Of a stretch of 6,194 nucleotides of DNA, positions 1-5,507 are shown one piece after another. Both the position numbers and the translations under genes were made by a program. Location of the stretch: contig DYHC01000126.1 of NCBI GenBank assembly GCA_020724325.1, forward strand, positions 1 to 6,194, given 5' to 3'. The notes under the pieces are model-generated. The model ran no database searches, was not told where the DNA came from, and saw nothing but the letters and a program-made list of their open reading frames with translations. How positions within the stretch are numbered: position 1 is the first letter of the stretch; each line of letters starts with the position of its first letter. This stretch comes from Melioribacter roseus (GTDB lineage Bacteria; Bacteroidota; Ignavibacteria; Ignavibacteriales; Melioribacteraceae).

Positions 1-29
1 CGGCGAATGAATTTTTCTCTGAAGTTCAT
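1..29 (-). CDS. 5' end of an unknown gene, cut by the window edge
   Basis: An ATG at 29-27 opens a frame reading MNFREKFIR before the window ends. A strong Shine-Dalgarno, AAAGGAG at 42-36, sits 6 bases upstream. The gene starts 25 bases after the stop of the gene before it, so it continues the same operon. The spacing and ribosome site make a real start likely, but nine residues give no clue to function. From its place after recombination and replication genes it is probably another early phage gene. Confidence 0.7.
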
Positions 30-54
30 TTTGGTCTCCTTTGATTATTTTGAT

Positions 55-408
55 TTATTTATCTTCGAACAATCTTAACTGATTTGGCAATATAAATTTC
101 TTCCTGTAAAGAATTAATCTTTGATTGTATCTTTTCATCAGAGATACTGCTTTTCGTCTGATAAATTCAAGCCCTTCTGCTGCTTGTTCCGGCGTAGTGG
201 GAATAAAATATCCTTTGACCGATGATTCAATAAGGATGCCTTCCTCTGCAAGCTTCTCTTCTAACGCTCGCATATAAGCTCTTACTTTATTGTGATTATA
301 ACTTGAGTCAATGTATTCTTTTAATATCTTCTCCAATTCTTGACTTTTCACCGGGCGAACCATCAGCTTAGAGACTATTAAATCTTGAACCGATAATTCC
401 TCAATCAT
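55..408 (-). CDS. Small basic protein, possible winged helix, with a C-terminal QLRLF motif
   Basis: This 117-residue protein is not firmly recognised. Residues about 7-72 have the pattern of a winged helix: a helix with a V-K-S-Q-E-L-E turn, then a K-V-R-A-Y-M-R-A-L helix, then E-E-G-I-L-I-E and K-G-Y-F-I strands that would form the wing. A basic helix rich in Arg, Lys and Tyr follows. The last ten residues contain Q110-L-R-L-F114, close to the QL(S/D)LF pentapeptide by which many bacterial and phage proteins bind the DNA polymerase sliding clamp. The ATG overlaps the end of the XRE gene by 8 bases and has a GGAGA ribosome site. The location and motif suggest a DNA-replication or regulatory helper, which is inference. 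Confidence 0.85.
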   Translation of the reverse strand: MIEELSVQDLIVSKLMVRPVKSQELEKILKEYIDSSYNHNKVRAYMRALEEKLAEEGILIESSVKGYFIPTTPEQAAEGLEFIRRKAVSLMKRYNQRLILYRKKFILPNQLRLFEDK

Positions 409-586
409 AACTTTTCTCCAGCAATTTTAAGAGCATCTGTACTCTTCTGTTTGGTTTTCTTCTCCCGGCTTCCCACTCATACACAGCCCAATAACTGCTA
501 TATCCGAGTTTAGCAGCTAATTGTCTCTGGGTGAGTCCGGTTTTTTTTCTAAGTTCCCGGATTCTTTCAGCTGTCCATTTATTCAT
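401..586 (-). CDS. XRE/Cro-family helix-turn-helix regulator
   Basis: This 61-residue protein is almost entirely one HTH_XRE (lambda repressor/Cro) domain. The first helix is around I9-R-E-L-R13. The scanning helix starts at T19-Q20-R-Q-L23-A24 and ends at L27-G28. The recognition region is Y29 to V35, followed by the conserved Y36-E37-W38-E39-x-G41-R-R-x-P45. It has no partner or peptidase domain, so it is Cro-like rather than CI-like. The start overlaps the previous stop as ATGA and has an AAAGGA ribosome site 7 bases upstream. A phage regulator inside an early operon often controls that operon's own promoter. Here the candidate target is the repeat-rich promoter around 3635-3700, which is inference. 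A MqsA-like or other antitoxin role is less likely because no toxin partner is seen. Confidence 0.9.
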   Translation of the reverse strand: MNKWTAERIRELRKKTGLTQRQLAAKLGYSSYWAVYEWEAGRRKPNRRVQMLLKLLEKSYD

Positions 587-804
587 TTTCTAATCCTTTC
601 TAAAGTAACTGTTTCATCCTTTACTATTAAATACTCATAATCGGGATTTAAGTCTGATTTTTGCTGAACCTTAAATAAAGAAAAACCCCAATTCGGATTT
701 TTCTCAACCACATAACCTTTGAAATTGGTTTCAATCAACACATTGCCCTTGATGAACCTATCGTCTATGTAATCATTATTATATGCTAATCTTTCTTCAC
801 TCAT
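583..804 (-). CDS. Small hypothetical phage protein
   Basis: I do not recognise this 73-residue protein. It has an acidic, Asn- and Tyr-rich N-terminus (residues 1-20). A probable beta-rich core follows, with strands around VLIETNF, GYVVEKN, GFSLFKV, YEYLIVK and ETVTLERI. There is no Cys pair, membrane segment or catalytic motif. The coding call is strong: the start overlaps the replication gene's stop as ATGA, the stop overlaps the XRE start as ATGA, and the ribosome site GAGGAGGT is one of the best in the window. It is co-translated with replication and regulatory genes, so an early phage function is likely but unspecified. Confidence 0.85.
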   Translation of the reverse strand: MSEERLAYNNDYIDDRFIKGNVLIETNFKGYVVEKNPNWGFSLFKVQQKSDLNPDYEYLIVKDETVTLERIRK

Positions 805-1535
805 TTTGACCTCCTCAATTCTTGTTTTGGTATTATGTTTAATTCTTTCTTTAAGTCCGAAAACAGCTTTGCAAAAACTTCTTTTGCCTCCGGGCTTTCA
901 GCTGATTTCTTTTCCTCAATCTTCAATAATCTCGCCTTTTCTTCTCTACTCTTAGCTTCTTCAATTAGTTTCTTTTTCTTTAGTCCTTCGATAACGGCAG
1001 ATACATAAGCAACACTCTGCTTATTATACTTGCTGCTTTCTCTTAAAGCTTGATCCAGATAGTTGGCGTCAAGTTTAGACAAAAGCTCTAATTCATATTG
1101 AGATGGAAGTCTCCGCCAATATTTCCTCACACTCTGCATAACGGATTCCATATCATTCGGGATAACATAACCTTGTTTGATTGAGATACCAACTTTCTCA
1201 ATCTCTTTTATAAGATTATGTTGTTCTACAAACTCAATTACCGGCTTGTGGAAGTTACTATCACGGCTTAATATCATACCATGATGATATTTAATGAAAG
1301 TTGGAACAAACCAATATTTATCTTGAATCTCAATAAACTTGCCTTGATAAGCCCTTTTTATTTCTTTCAATTCGTAAGTTTCGCCGGTATGGAAACCCGC
1401 TAATTTAAGATTCACTTCCCAAACTGCCCTTTGATCTATTTTTGTGATGATATAAATCCAGAGCAATTTGAGTTTCGTATTCAGTTCCATAAACCATGAA
1501 TCTTCCCAGATTCCGCTGATAATCATTCTTTTCAT
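801..1535 (-). CDS. Phage replication protein, winged-helix replisome-organiser type
   Basis: This 244-residue protein resembles phage replisome organisers and DnaD-like initiators, which bind the origin and bring in the helicase or its loader. The N-terminal region (about 1-90) has the typical look of this group: I-W-E-D-S-W-F near residue 9, K-L-L-W-I-Y near 23, then D-Q-R-A-V-W-E-V-N-L from 34. It ends in a Tyr/Phe-rich stretch near 72-85. A second helical part (about 127-190), including S-V-A-Y-V-S-A-V-I-E-G, recalls the C-terminal part of phage initiators. The tail is highly charged and probably coiled. The ATG overlaps the recT stop as ATGA. The ribosome site is weak (AAAGAG), so translation may depend on coupling to recT. 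The exact family needs a profile search. A plain DNA-binding protein is the alternative. Confidence 0.75.
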   Translation of the reverse strand: MKRMIISGIWEDSWFMELNTKLKLLWIYIITKIDQRAVWEVNLKLAGFHTGETYELKEIKRAYQGKFIEIQDKYWFVPTFIKYHHGMILSRDSNFHKPVIEFVEQHNLIKEIEKVGISIKQGYVIPNDMESVMQSVRKYWRRLPSQYELELLSKLDANYLDQALRESSKYNKQSVAYVSAVIEGLKKKKLIEEAKSREEKARLLKIEEKKSAESPEAKEVFAKLFSDLKKELNIIPKQELRRSK

Positions 1536-2494
1536 CTCTGCTCTTTAATTTGGCTGTTGCGTTCGGAAATTTTGTCAAGATATACCGGCTTTTCGAGTTC
1601 GCTTAAGCCTGAGAAGATTTCTTTAAGTTCTTGCTCCGTCTTTGCCTGTTTAATCTTCGTTAATATCGGATCATCTGTTGCTTCATCAACCTGTTCTTTC
1701 TTCTTACGCATCTTAAACTTTTCTTCTGCTTTTGCCTTTGCTTGTTCTACAATTTCCTTAGCTTGCTCTTGCTCCGGCAAATTATAATCTATTTCAAAAC
1801 TTCCTTCCTCTGTTACTTTAACTGCATCTCTTTCACCGGCTTCATCAAGCTTTATAGCTCTTAAAATTTCAGCTTCATTTTTGAACTTAGGCAGTAACTT
1901 AATCAGCTGTCTTATCATGGTTTTGCGATACATCCACACTCTTTCTTTCGTCCATGCCTGACCTTCAGGCAATTGAGAATATCTTCTAATTCTCTCAAGC
2001 TCAATCAGTGGCATGTAGTCATAATACTCTCCGCCGGTTATAAGCTCTGCAAACGCATAAGCCCCAATAACCGGGTTGGTTTCATCTTCTGTGTCAAGTG
2101 CAGGTTTATGTTTTAATTTACCGCCACTACCAAAACTGATTTCAAACTTATCTTTTTTCCTGACAACGTTAGAAAATATGGATTTAACCATTCCAGAACG
2201 GTAAATTAAGGTTATGTATCCCTGATAACCAATAATTAACTTGGCTTGCCCTTTGTAGGGCAATATATCAGCTTGTCCTAAAGTTCCAACCTCTAAATCT
2301 AATGCAGCAACTTCCATCATAGCTGCATAAAAGGATTTAGGATCAACTTCAAGTAATTTCGGATTTGAATTTGCGTATGAGAGTATCACCCGGACAAACC
2401 GGTCTGCTCTCCTGCCAAGAAGTTTTTCAACTTCTGGTTTCATCTTTTCCAATTCCATTCTGAATCTTTGAACGGGTGCTACTTTATTTTCCAT
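1532..2494 (-). CDS. recT: RecT-family single-strand annealing protein
   Basis: RecT proteins coat single-stranded DNA left by a 5'-3' exonuclease and anneal it to a complementary strand. This 320-residue protein shows the family pattern in order: A-A-L-D-L near 63-67, G-Q-A-D-I-L-P-Y at 73-80, I-I-G-Y-Q-G-Y-I at 87-94, Y-R-S-G at 98-101, G-A-Y-A-F-A at 144-149, and W-x(5)-W-M-Y-R-K-T-M-I-R from 181 ending in L-L-P. I chose the ATG at 2494 because AAGGAG lies 7 bases upstream. A start at 2548 would add 18 residues, has only a weak ribosome site, and would overlap the previous gene by 65 bases. The roughly 60 residues after about 255 are a charged, coiled extension beyond the conserved core, longer than in the 269-residue E. 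coli protein. The partner exonuclease lies two genes upstream. Confidence 0.95.
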   Translation of the reverse strand: MENKVAPVQRFRMELEKMKPEVEKLLGRRADRFVRVILSYANSNPKLLEVDPKSFYAAMMEVAALDLEVGTLGQADILPYKGQAKLIIGYQGYITLIYRSGMVKSIFSNVVRKKDKFEISFGSGGKLKHKPALDTEDETNPVIGAYAFAELITGGEYYDYMPLIELERIRRYSQLPEGQAWTKERVWMYRKTMIRQLIKLLPKFKNEAEILRAIKLDEAGERDAVKVTEEGSFEIDYNLPEQEQAKEIVEQAKAKAEEKFKMRKKKEQVDEATDDPILTKIKQAKTEQELKEIFSGLSELEKPVYLDKISERNSQIKEQR

Positions 2495-2708
2495 TTTTAT
2501 TCTCCTTATAGTTAAAATTCTTCGATATGTAAAACTTTGGGTTATCATCTACTTCTTCTAATCTTGCAGCCGTTATTCTGCAATCCTTAAACATATCCTT
2601 AACAAATTCTCTTGCAGTTTCAATTGCTCTGTTACCGTTAGTATCCTCTACAGATAATTCAAGAGATTGCTCATAATAAACTGATATTTTGTAAATTTTT
2701 GTTTTCAA
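2484..2708 (-). CDS. Small hypothetical protein between exonuclease and recT, TTG start
   Basis: I do not recognise this 74-residue protein. The predicted pattern is beta-strand, beta-strand, helix, beta-strand. It has strands K-I-Y-K-I-S-V-Y-Y and L-E-L-S-V-E, a helix over N-R-A-I-E-T-A-R-E-F-V-K-D-M-F, then C-R-I-T-A-A-R-L-E-E-V and a basic, Asn/Lys-rich tail. The start is a TTG: GAGGT at 2719-2715 lies 6 bases upstream, and no in-frame ATG occurs before residue 39. It begins 4 bases after the exonuclease stop and overlaps the recT start by 11 bases, so the three genes are translated together. Its position suggests an accessory role in recombination, but nothing in the protein proves it. 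Confidence 0.8.
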   Translation of the reverse strand: MKTKIYKISVYYEQSLELSVEDTNGNRAIETAREFVKDMFKDCRITAARLEEVDDNPKFYISKNFNYKENKNGK

Positions 2709-2719
2709 TTTATTACCTC
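2709..2719 (-). promoter_or_regulatory. Ribosome binding site that decides a TTG start
   Basis: GAGGT at 2719-2715 lies 6 bases before the TTG at 2708 and overlaps the TAA stop of the exonuclease gene. It is the only good start signal for the small gene that follows. Confidence 0.7.
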
Positions 2720-3612
2720 GCTGTTGATAGTTTCAAAATAACGTTAGTCTTGTATTTTTCGTAAAGCTCCGGGTTATCCTTTTGAAACTCTTTTGAGTTA
2801 AACAGAACTGACTTATCCCACCAGAACAATTTATTGCCGTTATAAATAACGGCTTTGTTTGTCCCGAGTCTTTCTTTCATCTTCTCCTGCAAATCTTTCC
2901 TTTTTTTCTCTAAATCCGAGATTGCACCGGACAAAATTTTATATTCTTCAAAAATTTTGTAATCTTCTTCATTACCATCCACATAGCTTTCTTCAAGATC
3001 GCTATGCTTAATTTCTTTTGATGAAATTTTCGGTGGAACTTTTTTTATTATATGATTTTCATAAAAACTTTTTGCATTGATGATAATCATGTCCTGAACT
3101 TCCATATCTGTTGATGTTGTGGCTTCGTATAGCTCACCATTGTTTATCAACGCCACAAAGTATGCCTTGTTTACTCCTGTGCAGAGTAATTGGGCTTGAA
3201 TTTGGATGTAGTAGATTTCGGGGATGCCGTTTATTTGTGGATATGAGCGGAAAGCGTAATCGCTCATGTTTTTGATTTCCACAATTACTGTCTCATTATC
3301 AACCTTAGCAAATCTATCTATGGTTGCAGCGAGAACGCCTCTATAGATATAAAGAAAATTTGATTTAGTAACTTTTGTTTGGTTTCGATTAGCCCATTCA
3401 CGAGCGATAGCATCCTCAAGTATGTTCCCCCATTGCATGCGTTCACTAATAGGCTGTTCGAAGCCTTCAACTTTATCAAGGTATAGGTCTAAGGGCGTTC
3501 GGTAGGGATTGTGTCCGGTTAGAATAGCAACTTCAGAAGCACCTATGTAGTTTCTTCTGAGTTGAAGCCATTCTTCTTTTGAGTTGAACTTTATTTTTTC
3601 TTTAATTATCAT
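2713..3612 (-). CDS. YqaJ-family (lambda exonuclease-like) recombination nuclease
   Basis: This 299-residue protein belongs to the PD-(D/E)XK superfamily, YqaJ/lambda exonuclease group. These enzymes digest one strand of double-stranded DNA ends 5' to 3' with Mg2+ and leave a single strand for RecT. Visible motifs are W15-x-x-L-R19-R-x-x-I-G24-A25-S26, then G33-x-N35-P36-Y37, then G62-N-x-L-E66. The catalytic D99 lies in T-I-D-R, the E112-I-K114 motif follows, and Y135-x-Q137-x-Q139 comes last. All key residues are present, so it should be active. The C-terminal third is helical and coiled-coil-like (about 205-250) and probably serves oligomerisation. It is the first gene of its operon, starting at an ATG with AAGGAG 5 bases upstream and the promoter 45-73 bases upstream. 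Confidence 0.93.
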   Translation of the reverse strand: MIIKEKIKFNSKEEWLQLRRNYIGASEVAILTGHNPYRTPLDLYLDKVEGFEQPISERMQWGNILEDAIAREWANRNQTKVTKSNFLYIYRGVLAATIDRFAKVDNETVIVEIKNMSDYAFRSYPQINGIPEIYYIQIQAQLLCTGVNKAYFVALINNGELYEATTSTDMEVQDMIIINAKSFYENHIIKKVPPKISSKEIKHSDLEESYVDGNEEDYKIFEEYKILSGAISDLEKKRKDLQEKMKERLGTNKAVIYNGNKLFWWDKSVLFNSKEFQKDNPELYEKYKTNVILKLSTAR

Positions 3613-3634
3613 AACGACTCCTTTTGTTTATGTT

Positions 3635-3700
3635 AAATATAAGAATTTCAAGAGCCAATATAAGATATATTTATATTCGTGTCAAGAGTTTCTTATATTT
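3635..3700. repeat. Repeated AATATAAGA boxes around the early promoter, candidate operators
   Basis: On the plus strand AATATAAGA occurs at 3636-3644 and 3657-3665, exactly 21 bases (two helical turns) apart. Its exact reverse complement lies at 3691-3699. The outer pair match over 11 bases (3635-3645 with 3690-3700). A second word, TCAAGAG, occurs in the same orientation at 3648-3654 and 3682-3688. One box covers the -10 element, one lies just downstream of the expected start of transcription and one just upstream of the -35. This is where phage repressors bind. The region is AT-rich, so some of the repetition may be chance. Confidence 0.45.
3657..3685 (-). promoter_or_regulatory. Strong sigma70-type promoter of the recombination/replication operon
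   Basis: A perfect -35 TTGACA at 3685-3680 is followed, after exactly 17 bases, by a -10 TATATT at 3662-3657, one mismatch from TATAAT. Transcription should begin near 3650, giving a leader of about 38 bases before the exonuclease ATG at 3612. An A/T-rich run at about 3690-3714 lies where an UP element for the RNA polymerase alpha subunit would be, at roughly -40 to -64. This is the only convincing promoter in the window. Confidence 0.75.
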
Positions 3701-3706
3701 TTTTAT

Positions 3707-3746
3707 AAAAAAAACGGAACTGCAACAAAAGTTTGTTACAATTCCG
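3707..3746 (-). terminator. Intrinsic terminator of the late/lysis operon
   Basis: The arms at 3746-3732 and 3729-3715 pair over up to 15 bases with a very short loop. In practice the innermost pair opens to give about four loop bases. The stem starts with a C-G, G-C, G-C base and is followed by eight U residues (3714-3707). In minus-strand RNA the two irregular pairs are G-U wobbles, but in plus-strand RNA they would be C-A mismatches. The direction is therefore clearly minus, ending transcripts from the endolysin gene 37 bases upstream. Confidence 0.88.
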
Positions 3747-3782
3747 CCAACCAACTAAGGAGTCGTGTGGTTCGTATGAAAT

Positions 3783-4367
3783 TTAATCCTTTTTTAGAAG
3801 ATTTGCAACAGAGCCAGATATTGATCTGTAAAGCCTGTTTAACCAAGCCTTAAGGAAGTTTGGCTTATTAAGACTTCTGTAAAATATTTCAATTGCGTTT
3901 CTGTAATTCAAATAAACAATATCCGGGTCAATGTTGTTAAGAGCAGCTAAAGTTTTATTACCAAAAACTCCATCCTCTTTCAATAGTTTTGTTTTAAGAA
4001 TTTTGTTGATAACTATCTGAAGAAGTCTAACCGCTCTTTTTTTCCCGGCATTTACTCCGAAGTTAAACAACCTGTTTGCAATTTTAATATCTAAAATCTG
4101 TTCATACAGGGGTGAATAAAAATATCTGTAATATAATTCTTTTGCCTGTTCTTTGTTAAGAACGATAATATCTTTCTCGTTAATGATACCATCATTATTA
4201 AAGTCAACTTCTTTAACTCCAACAGACTTAAGGAATTTAAGACTTATACCGTATTTAGTAGCACCTCCGCTATCTCCAAGTTTAACGGCTTTGTCCTGTG
4301 GTAAATATCCGCCTTCATCCACAAGTAAATGCTGGAACAATCTTTCGAACCTATCAGAATATTGCAT
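3783..4367 (-). CDS. Endolysin, glycoside hydrolase family 108 with PG_binding_3 tail
   Basis: This 194-residue protein cuts the glycan chain of peptidoglycan (N-acetylmuramidase type) to release phage particles. The N-terminal catalytic part has V-D-E18-G-G-Y with the presumed catalytic Glu18, then L-G-D32-S-G-G-A-T-K-Y-G-I, the family's hallmark. Residues 55-66, D-x-N-x-D-G-x-I-x-x-x-D, match an EF-hand calcium loop. The C-terminal part, from N-F-G-V-N-A-G through D-G-V-F-G-N-K-T-L, fits the PG_binding_3 domain. There is no signal peptide, so it should need a holin to cross the membrane. The length is normal for the family. The start overlaps the putative holin gene by 14 bases and has AAGGA 8 bases upstream. 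It is the last gene before the terminator. Confidence 0.93.
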   Translation of the reverse strand: MQYSDRFERLFQHLLVDEGGYLPQDKAVKLGDSGGATKYGISLKFLKSVGVKEVDFNNDGIINEKDIIVLNKEQAKELYYRYFYSPLYEQILDIKIANRLFNFGVNAGKKRAVRLLQIVINKILKTKLLKEDGVFGNKTLAALNNIDPDIVYLNYRNAIEIFYRSLNKPNFLKAWLNRLYRSISGSVANLLKKD

Positions 4368-4605
4368 TGAACCTGTCCTTAAGTTTTTGAATTGATCTTA
4401 AACCTGAAGGTAAAGAATTATTCTTAAGCCCGTCCTTTACGCCGAAATAAACCATAAGCAAAGGCAAGCCAACCGAGAAGCTGTAATCAGCTATCTGATG
4501 TCCAATAGTATGCTGTGGGGTTATATGCTTAACTAATCCCGCTGTGAAGATTGACAAGCCCCAAAGCTCTTTTTTCTGATACCATTTTATTTTTTCTTCA
4601 TTCAT
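4354..4605 (-). CDS. Small membrane protein, putative holin
   Basis: This 83-residue protein has the build of a small holin. A charged N-terminus carries K-W-Y-Q-K-K-E-L-W, a pattern common at the start of phage holins. A weak hydrophobic helix lies at about 14-25 and a stronger one at about 41-56 (S-F-S-V-G-L-P-L-L-M-V-Y-F-G). The C-terminus is basic (residues 61-80). Holins form membrane lesions that let the endolysin reach the cell wall, and this gene directly precedes and overlaps the endolysin by 14 bases. The start has only a weak ribosome site (GGGA) and overlaps the previous gene by 8 bases, which suggests translational coupling. The assignment rests on size, topology and position. 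A different small membrane protein is possible. Confidence 0.6.
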   Translation of the reverse strand: MNEEKIKWYQKKELWGLSIFTAGLVKHITPQHTIGHQIADYSFSVGLPLLMVYFGVKDGLKNNSLPSGLRSIQKLKDRFNAIF

Positions 4606-5032
4606 ATTTTCCCAATACTTTATTTAGTGCCTTTTGGTGGCGGATATTTAATTTAGATTTCAGATTCTCAAATCTTTTAACAGGTGGCAATTCCGTTTGT
4701 TTAGTCTGTGGTTTAACTTCCTGTCCTTTTTTCGTAAACTTCGCCTCAATAACTTTCTTTTCGCCTTCGGTCATTTTGTCGGCTTCCTGCTGTGTCTTGG
4801 TTTTATATCCTTTATTCTGAAACTCAAGTCTCTTCTTCATCTCTTCAATTGTGCTGGGATCGTTTTGACCTTGTTTTTTTTTCTTGTCATCACCTTTGGC
4901 TTCCTTTACTCTTTTGAAAAATTCAACTTCCCTTAGCCGATCTTCAGCTTGCTTATAGGGAATATCTGGATCGCTCAATGGTTTTCCTGAATGAGAAACC
5001 ACCTGATAACCTTTGCCTGTTTTCTTAATCAT
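4598..5032 (-). CDS. Basic lysine-rich phage protein with an N-terminal SHSGKPL...RLREVEFFK motif
   Basis: This 144-residue protein has a compact head (1-41): Y9-Q-V-V-S-H-S-G-K-P-L, then A29-E-D-R-L-R-E-V-E-F-F-K40. Many phage proteins carry a short module of this form, a two-strand hairpin and a helix ending in EYFK or similar, but I cannot name its function. The rest is rich in Lys, Glu and Gln, has low complexity at about 44-60 and looks coiled or disordered, with a basic C-terminal helix. It has no membrane segment. The start overlaps the previous stop as ATGA and has AGGAG 8 bases upstream. A nucleic-acid-binding or structural role is possible from its charge, but this is inference. Confidence 0.85.
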   Translation of the reverse strand: MIKKTGKGYQVVSHSGKPLSDPDIPYKQAEDRLREVEFFKRVKEAKGDDKKKKQGQNDPSTIEEMKKRLEFQNKGYKTKTQQEADKMTEGEKKVIEAKFTKKGQEVKPQTKQTELPPVKRFENLKSKLNIRHQKALNKVLGKYE

Positions 5033-5496
5033 TTTTTTAGCTCCTGAATTAGATTGACAATGTTAAACAATCCCCATGCCACTTTCATGCTATGTTCAAT
5101 CAGTAGCAGGGCATTTTGATTAGTAAGCTCCGGAAGAAGCGATTTAACAAATGCAACAATTTCTCCCAATTCGTCCTCGTCAAGATCGTTTAGTTCTAAA
5201 GGCACGTCTGATATTCCAATAATTGCTGAAGGTAAAGCCGTAACCACTGCCAACCATCTTGCAAGTGGATTCGTATCTTTCAGGACAAATGCCTTTATAA
5301 CATAAATTCCGAAGACCACAACATCCTTGATTTCATCAATACCGTAAACGCTACCTTTGGGTGGGATTGGTAACTTATCAATTTTCTCAGCAAAGTCTAT
5401 ACCCGCTGATTTAAGTCTCTGCTGCAAATCTTCCAAATTTATTTGGTTGATTATTTCAGCAGGTTTCGGCTGGGGGATCAAATTTTCTTCTAACAT
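5029..5496 (-). CDS. Unknown protein with two hydrophobic helices
   Basis: I do not recognise this 155-residue protein. A soluble N-terminus (1-52) is rich in Pro, Gln and Leu. Two hydrophobic stretches lie at about 56-72 (I-K-D-V-V-V-F-G-I-Y-V-I-K-A-F) and 78-96 (L-A-R-W-L-A-V-V-T-A-L-P-S-A-I-I-G-I). An acidic segment, D104-L-D-E-D-E-L-G-E-I-V, and an amphipathic helical C-terminus follow. Two hydrophobic helices with a short turn could form a membrane hairpin, as in holins or lysis accessories. They could equally be a buried helical core. The start has an excellent ribosome site (AAAGGAG, 6 bases upstream) and lies 11 bases after the previous stop. It sits two genes before the putative holin. 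Confidence 0.85.
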   Translation of the reverse strand: MLEENLIPQPKPAEIINQINLEDLQQRLKSAGIDFAEKIDKLPIPPKGSVYGIDEIKDVVVFGIYVIKAFVLKDTNPLARWLAVVTALPSAIIGISDVPLELNDLDEDELGEIVAFVKSLLPELTNQNALLLIEHSMKVAWGLFNIVNLIQELKK

Positions 5497-5507
5497 GATT
5501 TTCTCCT

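Noticed and set aside
401..804. Toxin-antitoxin pair formed by the XRE protein and the small protein before it
   Set aside because: The 73-residue protein shows no toxin family motif, and the setting is a phage early operon in which a Cro-like regulator is expected.
1557..1787. Plus-strand open frame opposite recT
   Set aside because: It is Ser/Cys/Phe-rich, the usual mirror of a Lys/Glu-rich gene on the other strand, and has no ribosome site or neighbours on its strand.
2495..2548. Longer recT start at 2548, adding 18 residues
   Set aside because: It has a weak ribosome site, would overlap the small upstream gene by 65 bases, and the added residues are not typical of RecT. The ATG at 2494 has AAGGAG at ideal spacing.
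3614..3766. Ten-base inverted repeat ACGACTCCTT (3614-3623) and AAGGAGTCGT (3757-3766)
   Set aside because: One arm is the exonuclease ribosome site. The arms are 133 bases apart with a terminator between them, so a chance match is more likely than a functional pair.
3767..3853. Short plus-strand frame (GTG at 3767) preceded by AAGGAG at 3757-3762
   Set aside because: It would overlap the 3' end of the endolysin on the opposite strand. Its ATG is too far from the AAGGAG, and the GTG option gives only 28 residues of no recognisable kind. No plus-strand promoter is seen.
4153..4936. Three plus-strand open frames opposite the endolysin, putative holin and lysine-rich genes
   Set aside because: They are antisense to well-supported genes, and their Leu/Phe/Ser-rich products reflect the complementary strand. 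No start signals are seen.
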